From: Typhlomys cinereus
Lineage: Eukaryota; Chordata; Mammalia; Rodentia; Platacanthomyidae
Direction: 5' to 3'
Assembly (NCBI GenBank): GCA_023101885.1
Contig: JALPQD010000006.1
Span: 13,501,585-13,565,584 of the forward strand
Length of the DNA: 64,000 bases
This document shows positions 48,791-60,150 of this stretch, one piece after another. Within the stretch, counting starts at the first letter, position 1, and each line of letters begins with the position of its first letter. The translations under genes were made by a program, and so were the position numbers. The notes below the pieces were generated by a model. That model was not told where the DNA came from. It worked only from the letters and a program-made list of their open reading frames with translations, and did no database searches.

Positions 48791-51700
48791 CTTTCCAAAA
48801 GGGTGGGTCAATACATACTATAGTGATTTATTATGAAACCAAAAGATTCTGTATAGAGTAATGAAAGGAAAAGACAAAGCAGCTATAAGGCTTACAATGC
48901 ATGGTATTTAATGTCAATAGAAATTCCTTAATATTTTAAATATACTAAGTAGAAAAATTACAAGCCATTTGAGTAGGTTTCTAATACAGGAAGTTGAAGC
49001 TCTCAACAAATTAGTTGATCACCTTTATAGTGAATTGCAGCTATTTCTCGTAATGTAAGATGAAGACTATAATAATCTCTGAAATATATACGTGATTGCA
49101 AAAAGTATGTACAAAAGAAAATGTTTCACCACCAGTAAAAACAAAACAAAAAAAGCAAAACAAAACTATTATTTTTTATACTAAAAGAAAAATATTTTTA
49201 TTAAGCATTGTAAGTTGCATTCAATTAGCCTCCAGATACACCACACCACAATCGATTGACAGTCAATCAGACCCAACAGCAGTTCATTCTTCACAATCCA
49301 TGAGTTAAGGGGGAACTCCCTTCAACTTACAGTAAGATGCTACTTAGCTCCTGTGGGCAGGGGCTGGGGAACTACACCTCATTTCTGATCACAAATATGA
49401 TGAAGAGCATCAGAAGTATATGAAAACGGTAAGAAGTGATTCTGATTTCAAAGTACATTGTTTGGAAACATTAACAAAAGCATCAAAATGATAGTATACC
49501 TGTTTCTACTAAATTTTTGATGGACAACTATTATTTGACTGAAAGATATTATAGCCTAAATGTGATTTTAACCCCTCTTAAAGAACTTAGTATTAGTTGT
49601 TAATTATCCCCTCACTTCCACCCCTCCTGAAAGAGAGACACATGCGTGAATCAAGAAATCATCTTATATATATTCTTAAATTTTCTGAACATACTCCATG
49701 TGTCCAGTAATAGCCAAATGCTTTTAAATCTGTTCAGCTAAATGGATCAATAACCACATCCAGCCTCACATAGTGGGGCTGCCAACATAGTAAAAGTGGG
49801 CCAAATATAAAATGCCGCAGTAGGGCAAAAATCATCAACACAGTTATCTGGAGAGCTCTACTCTCTCAGGTGTACAATGTACACATTCAGTCAGCAGCTA
49901 CTAAAAAATATTTTAGAGAGAAAAACACAGGATTAGGAAAAAAAGGAAGCAACATAACCAATGAGATTTAGAATAAACCAATTCAGTAGCTCAAGGTCTA
50001 CAATTCTATCTTTCGAGTACACAAATGTGCATATGTAAGTGCATAAGCAAACTGCTAACAAGCTTCTCTGTACGCCCCTTCATGTGACACAGCTGCAAAT
50101 AACAATTGAGCAGGTGCAACCAAGCTTTTGAGAATTCCTGCCTGTTGCCCAGGAACCACAACACCGCATGAGAGAGATTTTTAAACAGGTGCAAACATTT
50201 TTTTCTATTTGTTTAGAGCTCAAGACAGTGTAGAAGACAGTGTACATCTGCAGCCACTCCTTACTAAAGAAACCAGTGAGAAAATAAACTCAGAAACAGC
50301 AAAAGAAAGTTTCAAAATAAAACAAAAATATCAAAAACCATGGTTTTAATATTAATCCAACCTCGCAGCATCAGTTGTTTTAACAGGGCAGATCCAAAAA
50401 ACACTCTTTAATCTTCACCAGATGAATGTGTGGTAATTAAAATTATTCTGCTTCATCAAATCTTAGAAATGCTTATTTTATTCTTACAATGAGATTCAAT
50501 GCATGTAATGCATGGAGAAAGCATAACTATTAGAAGCTCTCAATATTTATAAGTCCGGTATCCCCAAATTAACATTTTTATCTTTTGAAATCTATAAGCA
50601 TTTTAATATATAAAACATCATAACTTGTCAATGCGTAGACATCATATCCATAGATAATTCATATACATACCTGGTACAGCTATGGGCACACACAGACTTG
50701 CAATTTATCAGGTACTCTGAAATGCAAAACAAACATTTCCCATGAGTAAAAATTAATTTAATGAGCTAAAAAACAGTATGCTGAGACAATTTCTGAAGCA
50801 AAGGGGTGCATAAGGGAGGCTAGTTCTTTTATTTGTTCTCCTTGGGAACATGAATATCCCCTCTGTGGTGTTCTCAAAATCAGACACCAACAAGGGACGG
50901 ACACTCACCATGGCCTCTGAAACACAAATGCTTTCACTGGAGGACAAGGTAAACATTTAAAAATGAATTTTTTGGTAGTCTTCCAAAACTATTGCCTCCC
51001 TAATACAAATATGACTGCTGTTCTCTAAAATGAAACTGCTCCAATTCATCTGCACTCGGTTTAGCTAGCATGCCGATGAGGAAGGAAGGTAGGTTTATGG
51101 AGCAACATACAAAACTGCACACATAAACAAATGTAACTTCCAGTTCTCATTTACTTTGTTTTGTTGACCAATATTTTTGAGAATGATTGCTGCAAGAAGG
51201 AATGCTCAAACCACATGGGGCATAGGACATAATGCTTCAATCCCACATACAGTCACAACTGCCAGAAACTTAGATGCTTAAAACAGAGGAATGAATAAGC
51301 GTGATTCAAGAAAAAAATCCACCATTTATAATCAGATTTGAAATTGATTTGGATTCTGGTGAGAGCTACACTGCAAAATCAAGGATACACACTAACAAGT
51401 TCATAATTCTTCCCCATAAGTAAATGAAGTATTTAGCTTCTACACTCCTAGGCATGACTGATAATAGTGGTATATTAAAAATCAGTAATCTTACTTACAG
51501 GACTAGCTAGGCAATAATCAAGTTTTTCATTTGTTAAATTTACTTTTTGACTTCACACATGAATCCATAACATTTTCACCCTTCATTCTTGCCCAGTCTC
51601 CATTGTTTTCCTACTACGAGCTTTCTACTTCCCAGATACATGGCATTACCAAGAACCCAGGTGCAATGGGACTTAGTAAACCATACATACATACTGTTAA

Positions 51701-51944
51701 TATTTTTATGGTGGCTTTACACTAAGAGATTTTGAAAATTTACTATGTGTATATATTAAGGAGTAAAAGCTTAAAACTTTTGTTCAATAATTTTAGTTGT
51801 ACAAATATATTACATGATAGCAACTACAATTTTAATTTTTGTAAAACTGCATGTTTTATTTTTGATGAATATATTTTTCAGTTTTTATGGTGCTTCTTGG
51901 AAACTATTCCTACAAAATAAATGGACATTATATATCGTTTTTCT
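48791..51944. other. Unannotated AT-rich DNA
   Basis: About 3.1 kb in which I recognise no gene, RNA gene or clear transposon. The short open stretches lack recognisable domains. Confidence 0.5.
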
Positions 51945-52929
51945 TTAATAAATTTATTAAACTAACATTTTTGTACATGCTTCTTGCCTCCCTTGTTTCC
52001 CCTTGCCTTCCTCTCTCCCTGCCTCCCACTATCATCCCATCCTACCCTCCCTCCCATCCCTATGTGGGCCTAGTCTACTACATTCTATTCTCCTGTCCTT
52101 TGGTTCTATAGGTCCTGGGATTCCCTGTGTACCATCTGTTATGAGAATCAGGCCTCTGTGGCATACAGAGAGGTCATTCTTTGGGTGGCCTGCTGAAATG
52201 GGTACTTCCCTACTTCTGTCTGACCTCTTACCCCTAAGGATCCTATTGCCTGAAACCATTTCTCCTGGGATCCACATCAGTCCATGGGATCATGTTGACA
52301 TGTTCAGCACAGTGCTGGTCTGATGAGATCAAATCACACTTCCAATGAATTCCAATATTACAGTGGCTGCCCTATCTTGAGTGGAGTGACATATCCAGCA
52401 ACAGAACTCTCCATTTTTAGGTCCTATAGTCTTAAGGCCCCCTCTTCCACAAAGTTCCCTGAGCCTCTACATGGGGAGAGATTTTACTGGCCCAGTTCCA
52501 GGTGATCATTGTAGGATTGCCAGTGTTTTGTATTCAGGTTGTCTGTTGTCCATTTTGCTATTCTTGCACTACTCAAGACTGCATAGTATCTGGGTGTTGA
52601 GAGGATCCAACAATATAAAAGAGCCTAAACACAGCGAGTTCTGTTACAGAGAGGACTTTATATAAGAGAAGGCTTGAAGGGAAGGATGGTTCAGGAGTAG
52701 GGAACAGTAATGGGTGGGGTCAACCTCCAGGACATCATCCTGCTGTGTACTAAAACTAACTCCCCACCCCACTGCTGCTCCATAATGAGGAACACAGGAC
52801 CAATGCTTCAAACCAATCCAAACACCAGTGATTAGGAAGAAGACTGACTATGGATTAGATCAGATATCTAGCTAATTATAGGCTGAGGATCTTTGCTTCT
52901 GTGTTCGTCAACGAAACTGGTCTATAGTT

Positions 52930-53822
52930 TTTTTTATTAATACATTTTTATTATTATTTCAGCTCATACAAACTTATTAGGTACACCAGTTCCCTCCCTC
53001 CCTCCTCCTCCCCCCGTACCCCCTGCTCCCCCTCCCCACTCCTCTCCCTCCCCATCCCCCAGTGCCTCCCACCCCAATTCCCAGAGAGTCCTTTCTTGTG
53101 CATGTCTGATTTTCCTCTGGGCCCTCCTCTCCGATGACATACAAGGACCCAGTGGCATTTCCCTGAACCCTTTCCCGTGTTCCCCTTAGGTATAGGAACA
53201 CTGCTGTGGCTGCCAATCCTTTGCCTCCAAGGATCTTGGTGCCTTTAGCAGATGCTAGACTTTGTGAGGTCAACAGTGTGTTGGACAATGCGCAGGGCAT
53301 GCAATGTCCAATTATGATTGCTTCAGCTCTAACTAGTATGGAGTATCTTACATATCATTGCTCCTCGCATCCTTTTGCTCTTACACTCTTACCGGCCCCT
53401 CTTCCTCAAATTTCCCTGAGCTTCAAGATGGGGAGAGATTAAGCTGGCCTAGTTCTAGGTGGTTGATATAGAGTCTCTGAGGTTCTGGATTGTGGTTTGT
53501 TGATTTTCTTTTGCAGTTTTGCTGCTCCTGCAATGCCCTTCACTCCATCCTGGTGGGCATTGTATGTTACCCCCTGGCCAAAGACAAAAAGCTGTTAAAC
53601 TAGAGTCTTGTGATAAAAGCACATTCAAAGGTAGATGTAATAAAAGTAGGAAACCACAGTGAGGGAGGGGTCTATCACCCATTTGCAAAATGGTTACTTT
53701 TTATCTGCTAGACTATATGCCCTCCTCTTCTGGTGAGATCACACCCCCTCAGTAGTAAATGATCAGGAACAAAAGTCTGTGAACTTAATCAGATGTCTCA
53801 TTACTTATTTGGGTCCTTGATG
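52930..53822 (-). mobile_element. Younger L1 3' UTR nested in an old L1
   Basis: T-rich tail, pyrimidine tract 52993-53070, and the full 3' UTR block order seen at 57340-58230, in reverse. It ends in the block corresponding to 'atcaaggactgcaagtaagt' of the other L1s. Close in sequence to the L1s at 7.4-8.2 and 57-58 kb, hence the same younger subfamily. It interrupts the RT block of the older L1. TSD not resolved because of T-rich sequence. Confidence 0.88.
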
Positions 53823-53861
53823 TTTTCTTTTTTATTGCATTTTTATTTGGTTTGGGAATAA

Positions 53862-54195
53862 AATTAGAGATGAAAATGGAATCATTACAATTGACTCTAA
53901 GGATACAGAGAATAAGGACATAGTTCAAAAAATCATACTCTACAAAGTTTGACAGTCAGAAAGATTGTTCCATTATGAGTGATTAAATTAAAGAAGTAAT
54001 TGCAAAATTCCCTACCAAAAACAAAGTCCAGGACCAGACGGAATTAGTGCCAAATTCTACCAAGCATTTGAACAACAATTCACACCACTACTCCTTAAAC
54101 TATTCAATAAAATAGCAAAGGAAGAACACTCCCAAATTATTTCTATGAAGCTAATATTACAATAATCCCAAAACCAAATAAAAATACAATAGAAT
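53862..54195 (+). pseudogene. L1 ORF2 fragment (RT N-terminal part)
   Basis: Plus-sense remnant collinear with 4318-4710 of the plus-strand L1, but from an older, more diverged copy: 'aaaattagagatgaaaatgg', then PGPDGI, then a block ending in IPKPNK. Interrupted by stops. Confidence 0.83.
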
Positions 54196-54539
54196 TTTAT
54201 ATTCAAGAAAATTTGATGGTAATAGAAGCTATCAATAACAAAAGAAGATAGTTAACTAAATTATATTGAACACATACAAAGAATATTTTGCCTCGCAAGG
54301 TGTCATAAAAAATTTTAAATTTTATGAAAATACAAAATTTTTATATGACAATTTCTTACGTAAACATGTACATTATCATTTGAATGAAAAGTATAAGCTA
54401 TGTAAATTATTTTAAAAGTAATGCACACATAAAAATATTAAGAAAATATTAGGGGAGAATGAGGGGATGGGATATAGGAGGGACAGAGGGACTTACAGAA
54501 AAATCCTAAGATTGTGGGAAGTAACTCCATAGGAAACTT

Positions 54540-55720
54540 ATATGCTAATAATACAACAAAAACATATTTTTTATAGAAAGGAACAAGAATGGACAATCCC
54601 TATGAAGGGAAGCACAGAGTGAGGAAAATGGCAAAACAAAACAAAACAACAAGCCATGGACAAAATACATCAAATGGAACTGGTCTGAGAACTTTGCCCT
54701 TGCTGGATATCTTAAACAGTACCAAGGAATACTGTAGAAGCCACTGGAGGAGAAAAATAATCACAGACCTCATCAACTCACAAGACCAAAAGTTGCAAAA
54801 AAAATCACCATGGCAACAGGTGACCAGTGGAATGAGTATCAAGGAGATAACCAACAACTTTCTGATTGAACACAAGACTAGCTTGTCAAAATGGAACATA
54901 TTCCTATTACTATTAACTAGAACTAGAAAGAAGGGAAGGAAATAGATAAACAGAAAAACCAGCCAATGAATCTAGAGTTAGGAAGACAGTATACCAAACT
55001 GCTTTGTAAATAGCTAATATTATACCTATAGGTTTGAAGAATATTTAGCATTCAGCCTAGAAGTCTTTCTCTACAATAGAGGTAAAGGAATTCAACACCA
55101 TAACAGGAAGCAGTCTAGGCCAGTAGAAGAGCAGTGAAGTAGACAACAATGGCCAGCCATAATGCAGAGTACTGGCAACCTGGCAATGCTCACACAGAAT
55201 CAGGCCAGCCTAACCTGTTTCCCATCCTAAGGCTTAGGGAACCTTGCAGAAAAAGGGGGGTAAGATTATGGGAACCTTGCAGAAAAGGGGTGGTAACATT
55301 ATAAGAACCTAAAGATGGGAAGGTTCACTGTTGGACAAGACATTCCATTCAAGACAGGACTGCTATAGCCAGGAACTCACTGCAGCAAGTTCTTACCAGA
55401 TTTGCATAATGCTGACACACCAACATGCCCCTATAGACTTTGAGGAACTCAAAAGAGACAAGAACACAATGGAAACCTTGGGGACTACAGGTAGATGATG
55501 ACACTATTAGTAGGGTAGTACAAGGAGGGGTATTTTGGTATGCCACAGAGGCCTGATTCTCCACAAGAGTACACAAGCCAGAGAGAACACTGAGGTCCAT
55601 AGAAGTGACCAGGCAAGATAGTGGGAGGGAATGGTATGAATTGATGAAGGGAAGGGAGGTGGAAGAAAGGGAGGAGGGATGAAGAGAAGGGAAAAACACA
55701 TTAATGAAAATAAAAATGAA
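54540..55720 (+). mobile_element. Old L1 3' end
   Basis: An older L1 3' UTR in plus sense. Blocks shared with the fragments at 51945-52610 and 61328-61840 include 'atgagtatcaaggagataac' 'caacaactttctgattg', 'accaaactgctttgtaaat', 'cacagaggcctgattct' and 'gagaacactgaggtccata', then a G/A-rich tract 55618-55690 and an A-rich end. The 118-codon open stretch at 54589-54945 lies within this UTR-like region and has no recognisable domain. A short local duplication ('gggaaccttgcagaaaa') occurs at 55218 and 55269. Confidence 0.78.
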
Positions 55721-56124
55721 AAACTACTGAAAGTAATCTGTTTAAAATTATGATGTATTGAAATTTACTTATAATTACATTCATAAATAACCATTTACAA
55801 TAAACATTACCTTTGCCCTACTAAAATATTAGTAAGATAGATATAAAAGGAAATAAATTATAAAGCATTACATGGAAAACATAAGTCTGCCTTTTAACAG
55901 AAATAAACTTATTTGGTTACACAGAAAATCCAGTTAAGTATACCTACAGTGAGAAACATATCTTCCTCATAGAAGTCAGACTTCATTTTTATCTCACTAG
56001 TCTAGGATCTACACTAGTAATTCAATAACACATTTTTAAACAACTTAGTAAAACTTCTTTAATTATGCAGAGTGAAATGATGGCAAGAACAATTCAAAGC
56101 TTCAAATCTTTCAATCTAGTACAG
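55721..56124. other. Unannotated AT-rich DNA
   Basis: No feature recognised. Confidence 0.5.
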
Positions 56125-56225
56125 ATAAAATTTATTCAACAACATTTAGTCAACAACATTCAGTGAGCATTTACTGTATGCAAGGTGCTGTGTTTGTCAC
56201 TGCAGTGTGAAAAGAGATACCTTAG
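56125..56225 (-). mobile_element. L2 LINE 3' end relic
   Basis: 'tttattcaacaacatttagt', 'cattcagtgagcatttactg' 'tatgcaaggtgctgtg' matches the minus-strand L2 3' end (tgagcacctactatgtgcc, aggcactgtgc). Confidence 0.6.
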
Positions 56226-56430
56226 GGTACATCCTCTTGGTACTAACAGATTTAAAACACTGAAAACATATAAAAACATCTCCAATAAGGACATAAAGAT
56301 CACAAATATAGGCACTTTTGGGAAATCTGCAACAGTTCATCAGATACAAGAAAGCATTTGTCAGGATTATAATTTATATAGGGAGCAAAAAATTTCATAT
56401 AGGTAACATTCAATTAAAAGTTAATGCTTG

Positions 56431-56722
56431 GGGGCTGGAGAGGTGGCTCAGGGGTTAAGCCTCCACCTTGTAGGCGGAGGGTCCTGAGTTCGGATCCCAG
56501 ATCCCACATATAGACGCCAGGCGGAAGCGGGGGCGGCCTGCGCTTCTGGTCCTGGTAGGGCGGAGCCGGTGAATCCCGGGGCAGAAGGAGGTGGAGGCGT
56601 CCATGGTGGTTCGCGAATTCGTCCGTGGTTCTACACATACACACACACAGACATACACACGCGCGCGCACATACACACGCACATACGCACAGTTGAATAA
56701 ATAATAATAAAAAATTTTTTAA
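56431..56722 (+). mobile_element. Young tRNA-derived SINE (first of three stacked elements)
   Basis: Head 'ggggctggagaggtggctca' with A box and 'ggtcctgagttcggatcc' B box, a body with many CpGs (56515-56640), a CA/CG tail, 'gcacagttgaataaataat' and an A/T-rich end. The high CpG content and intact B box suggest a young copy. Confidence 0.95.
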
Positions 56723-56737
56723 AAAAGTTAATGCTTG

Positions 56738-57030
56738 AGGGGCTGGAGAGGTGGCTCAGGGGTTAAGCCTCTGCCTTGAAGGCAGAAGGTCCTGAGTTCA
56801 GATCCTAGATCCCACGTATAGATGCCGGGCGGAAGCAGGGCGCCCTACCTCCTGGTAGGGCGGAGGAGCCTGTGAACCCCGGGGCAGAGTAAACAAGGAG
56901 GAGGTGGAGGCGGTCTATGGTGGTTCCTGAATTCATCTGTGGTTCTACACACACACGTACATATACACATGTGCACACATGCATACAACCGCAATTGAAA
57001 AAATAATGAAAAATTTAAAAAAATTTTTTA
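56738..57030 (+). mobile_element. Young tRNA-derived SINE (second of three stacked elements)
   Basis: Same family as the preceding copy, starting 'aggggctggagaggtggctc'. The B box reads 'ggtcctgagttcagatcc', and a shortened middle ('gcgccctacctcctggtagg') lacks part of the body. The tail is CA-rich, then 'accgcaattgaaaaaata' and A/T-rich. Its sequence differences from the first copy argue against a simple tandem duplication. Confidence 0.95.
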
Positions 57031-57044
57031 AAAAGTTAATGCTT

Positions 57045-57188
57045 CTATACAATGGAGTACTACCCAGCCATCAAAAATGATGAATTACTGGAATTTGCCA
57101 GGAAATGGATGTCATTAGAAGCAAAAGCGAAGTATCCCAGACCCAGAAAATTAAGCACCGTATGTACTCCCTAATAGGTGGCTCCTAG
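57045..57188 (+). pseudogene. L1 ORF2 C-terminal tail
   Basis: The last part of ORF2: AIKNDE-type block, a small deletion around 57125, then a SQTQKIKHRMYSLIGGS-type ending and the stop at 57186-57188. This copy keeps the canonical C-terminus that is mutated in the L1 at 3684-8246. Confidence 0.88.
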
Positions 57189-58234
57189 TACCAAACCCAC
57201 CCAGCCGACCTAGAGACATTCAAAGATAAACCTCTGTAATACCTACAGTAATTGCAAGGATTATGAACAAGAGGGATGGGGTAGGAGGGCCACACCAGAA
57301 ACAAGGAGAGAGGGGACCACGTTACAGCAGAGAAAATAGGCCTCCATCAAGGACTGCAAGTAAGTAATGAGACATCTGGTTAAGTTCACAGACTTTCGTT
57401 CCTGATCATTTACAACTGAGGGGGTATGATCTCACCAGAAGGGGAGGGCATATAGTCTGGCAGATAAAAAGTAACCATTTTGCAAATGGGTGCTTAACCC
57501 CTCCCTCACTGTGGTTTCCTACTTTTATTACATCTACCTTTGAATGGGCTCTCATAACAAGACTCTACTTTAACAGCTTTTTGTCTCTGGCCAGGGGGTG
57601 ACATCCAATACCCATCAGGATGGAGTGAAGGGCATTGCAGGAGCAGCAAAACTGCAAAAGAAAATCAACAAACCGCAATCCAGAACTTCAGAGACTCTAT
57701 ATCAACCACCTAGAACTAGGCCAGCCTAATCTCCCCCCATCCTGAAGCTCAGGGAAATTTGCGGAAGAGGGGGCGGTAAGATTGTAAGAGCACAAGGATG
57801 GGAGGAGCAATGATATGCAAGATATTCCACACAAGTTAGGGCCGAAGCAATCATAATTGGACTTTGCATGACCTGCGCAATAACCAACACACTATTGACC
57901 CTACAAAATCTAGCATTTGCTAAAGGCACCAAGATCCTTGGAGGTAAGGGATTGACAGCCACAGGAGTATTCCTATGCTTAAGGGGAACACAGGAAAGGA
58001 TTCAGGGAAATGCCACTGGGTTCTTGTACGTCATCGGAGAGGAGAGCCCAGAGGAGAGAGTGGCAGGCACATTAAAGGATTCTCCCGGGATTGGGGAGGG
58101 GGAGGCACTGGGGGATAGGAAGGGAGGGGTGAGGGGAGGGGGAGCAGGGGGGTCGGGGGGGAGGAAGAGGGAGAGAGGAACCGGTGTACCTACTAAGTTT
58201 GTGTGAGCGGAAATAATAATAAAAAATGTTAAAA
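57045..58234 (+). mobile_element. 5'-truncated L1 3' end (third of three stacked elements)
   Basis: Starts inside the final ORF2 block ('ctatacaatggagtactacc') and runs through the whole 3' UTR to an A-rich tail, including the G-rich purine tract at 58085-58185. About 1.19 kb. It is very similar to 7055-8246 and represents the younger L1 subfamily. Confidence 0.95.
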
Positions 58235-58249
58235 AAAAGTTAATGCTTG

Positions 58250-58829
58250 AAAATACACTAATGCTTGAAAAATCACTTATATTTTTCTTTTTTTGTTTCT
58301 CACCAATGGGAACATAATGCATCGAGTATGAAGTAATACTGATTAAATCTGGGATGCTGGATGTAGAAGATTGTCTCGGACTGTCTAGGGCTGCTGGAAA
58401 CAAATGGACAATTATTAACAGACTAGTCATTTATTGGCAAACTAGGTAAATACCTTAGTTACTTGTTAATCCTCCTGAAGTAACTATAATGCAAACATCA
58501 CCAGGGAAAAGATATTGGACAGATCATTTATGCTGCACAGGTAAAAATGATATAGTATATAGACTATTTCAATAACCAGTCAGCCTTTCTGAGGTTTGAA
58601 ACCTAATATTTGCTCCTATGAAGCAAGTGACCTGAAATGGTTTATAAGGCTGAAGTCAATGAAGTCAGTCCTTGTGAAGTGGTGGCAAGTACTAAAAACA
58701 GGCACCCATATGATCAATAGTCAGTAAAATATATATTTGTGAGCTGTAGTCAGCAAAAGGGCAACAAGGTAGGAGATAACTACGTGATTAGAATGGCTAT
58801 CAGTTTGTTACCCCCAGCAATCTACATGT
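58250..58829. other. Unannotated DNA
   Basis: Immediately after the stacked elements, 'taatgcttgaaaa' recurs once more at about 58261-58273. Nothing else is recognised. Confidence 0.5.
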
Positions 58830-58965
58830 TCTTGGTCTATAAAATGGTGATCCCTTACTTACTCTGTAGGATTATTTATGGTGATTAGTGTTTACAGGCA
58901 TGTAAAGAATGATCGCAGTATCTGCGATAAAATAAGCATTTGCTAAATAGGTGTCTATTGCAAAC
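58830..58965 (+). mobile_element. MIR SINE relic
   Basis: 'ctataaaatggtgatccctt' 'acttactctgtaggattatt' and 'ataagcatttgctaaatag' follow the MIR 3' half (ctgtaaaatggggataat, acctacctcatagggttgtt, agtaagcgctcaataaat). Confidence 0.75.
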
Positions 58966-59949
58966 AATACAGCTATAAGAAAAGGGACTAGATATGTTAT
59001 GATATGCTAAGGAGCCAAGCTAAATAGAGAGTATACAAATAAAGGCATCTTAATAGACATATATAATACTGTGCAGCAACACTCAAGTAAGACCACTCCT
59101 ATGCTTGGTATTCACAGTACCCTTGGCGGGAACTCCCTTTAACAATAGTAATAGTCGTAGTAACGCAGAGCTTGCTTTAGGCATCATTTGTATTATTGTA
59201 GAGAAAGGCAATCAGTTATAATGTCCTGCGATACTAACCAACCACTGTGGGGAAATTCTATATATTTAAACCTAGCAATTAGAAAAAAAGTAAGGGGAAA
59301 ACAAGCATAATTACTCACATTGAATCCAAAGTATCCTTCAGGCCTTAGTGATCACATAAACAAATTCCCTATTTTTAAAAAAATCTGTTCTAATGACACT
59401 CACATGATCCAAGCTATCTTGTAGTATAAGGTTTATAAATATTGGTGATATTTATATTGATATTACTTACAGCTGTTTTTCTCTCTTCGAAAACAGAAAT
59501 GGATGCATAATGGATGCTTTTCTAATGTTCTTTTCCATTTTGATTCAAAGGACAATACAGATACTCTGCTAAATGGTTACTTTTAAGATTGGTAAATATT
59601 GTATAAGTTCTACAATTGTTTGGATGATATAGAGTGAAGTTATTATCAACATCGTTAAAAACCTAAAAGGGATTTTTTAAAAAAAATGTTTAACTTATGG
59701 AAGGTAACCCATTATTCCAGTCCAGTGGAAATGCAGTAAGTTTGACTCCATGTTGTGAATTACAAGAAAATTTGTATTATCTGCCTGTTGGGTGGGTGTG
59801 ACAGTAATATGAGGTATAAAATCAAAGGGTCGGAAACTACTGGGCAAAAGAACTGTAGGCACTTCTATCAGAGCATAAATCTTAGTGATTACCTTAATTC
59901 GGTAAAAGTGAGCCGCGCCATTTCTGAATTAAGGTATTGCAGTGAATGA
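58966..59949. other. Unannotated AT-rich DNA
   Basis: No gene recognised. Confidence 0.5.
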
Positions 59950-59989
59950 AAAGGAGAAAGTGACTGGGTATCAGTATTCACTTCTTTGT

Positions 59990-60150
59990 TTAATCATCTT
60001 AGATGGAATATGGCCAGCTGGTTCAAACTCCCAACATATTCACTATCCCTGTTGTGATGGAGTAGGAGACAAATCAAGCATTATCTCCAGCTAAGATGTT
60101 CAACTTAGGATATTTTATCACAATGACAGGAAAATAAACTAAGACAATGG
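59990..60150 (+). mobile_element. Possible MaLR LTR 3' part
   Basis: 'tgttgtgatggagtaggaga' earlier and 'ggatattttatcacaatgac' 'aggaaaataaactaagaca' at the end resemble the 3' end of rodent MT/ORR1 LTRs (tattttatcacagcaa, cagaaaagtaactaagac). The 5' limit is unclear. Confidence 0.5.

Larger units (their letters stand above)
51945..54195 (-). mobile_element. Old L1, 5'-inverted and internally deleted, hosting a younger L1
   Basis: 51945-52610 is an old-subfamily minus-strand 3' UTR (shares 'atgccacagaggcctgattc' in sense with 55540-55560). About 52860-52929 and 53823-53861 are the two halves of one ORF2 RT block on the minus strand (ends in sense with an IPKPNK-type coding sequence), split by a younger L1. 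At about 53862 the sense flips: 53862-54195 is plus-sense ORF2 running from an IRDENGI block through PGPDGI to IPKPNK again. So about 30 bp of the RT block are present on both sides of the inversion, the geometry produced by twin priming. The piece between 52610 and 52860 is not placed; ORF2 between RT and 3' UTR is missing, so two separate old L1s are an alternative. Confidence 0.68.
56416..58249. repeat. Four copies of one target sequence flanking three retroelements
   Basis: The sequence aaaagttaatgcttg occurs at 56416-56430, 56723-56737, 57031-57044 (last base differs or belongs to the next element) and 58235-58249. Between the copies lie SINE, SINE and L1 tail, all in plus sense. The target 'attaaaagtt' matches the L1 endonuclease preference TTTT/AA on the minus strand, and the two SINE tails ending 'attttttaaaa' recreate it. 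Confidence 0.95.

Noticed and set aside
52929..53847. T-rich similarity at both ends of the young L1 (about 20 bp) as a TSD
   Set aside because: The left part belongs to the L1's own 3' tail and the right part to the host L1's RT block, so the match is low-complexity coincidence.
54589..54945. 118-codon open stretch with basic residues
   Set aside because: It lies inside an old L1 3' UTR region, the related copy at 61328 does not keep it open, and no domain is seen.
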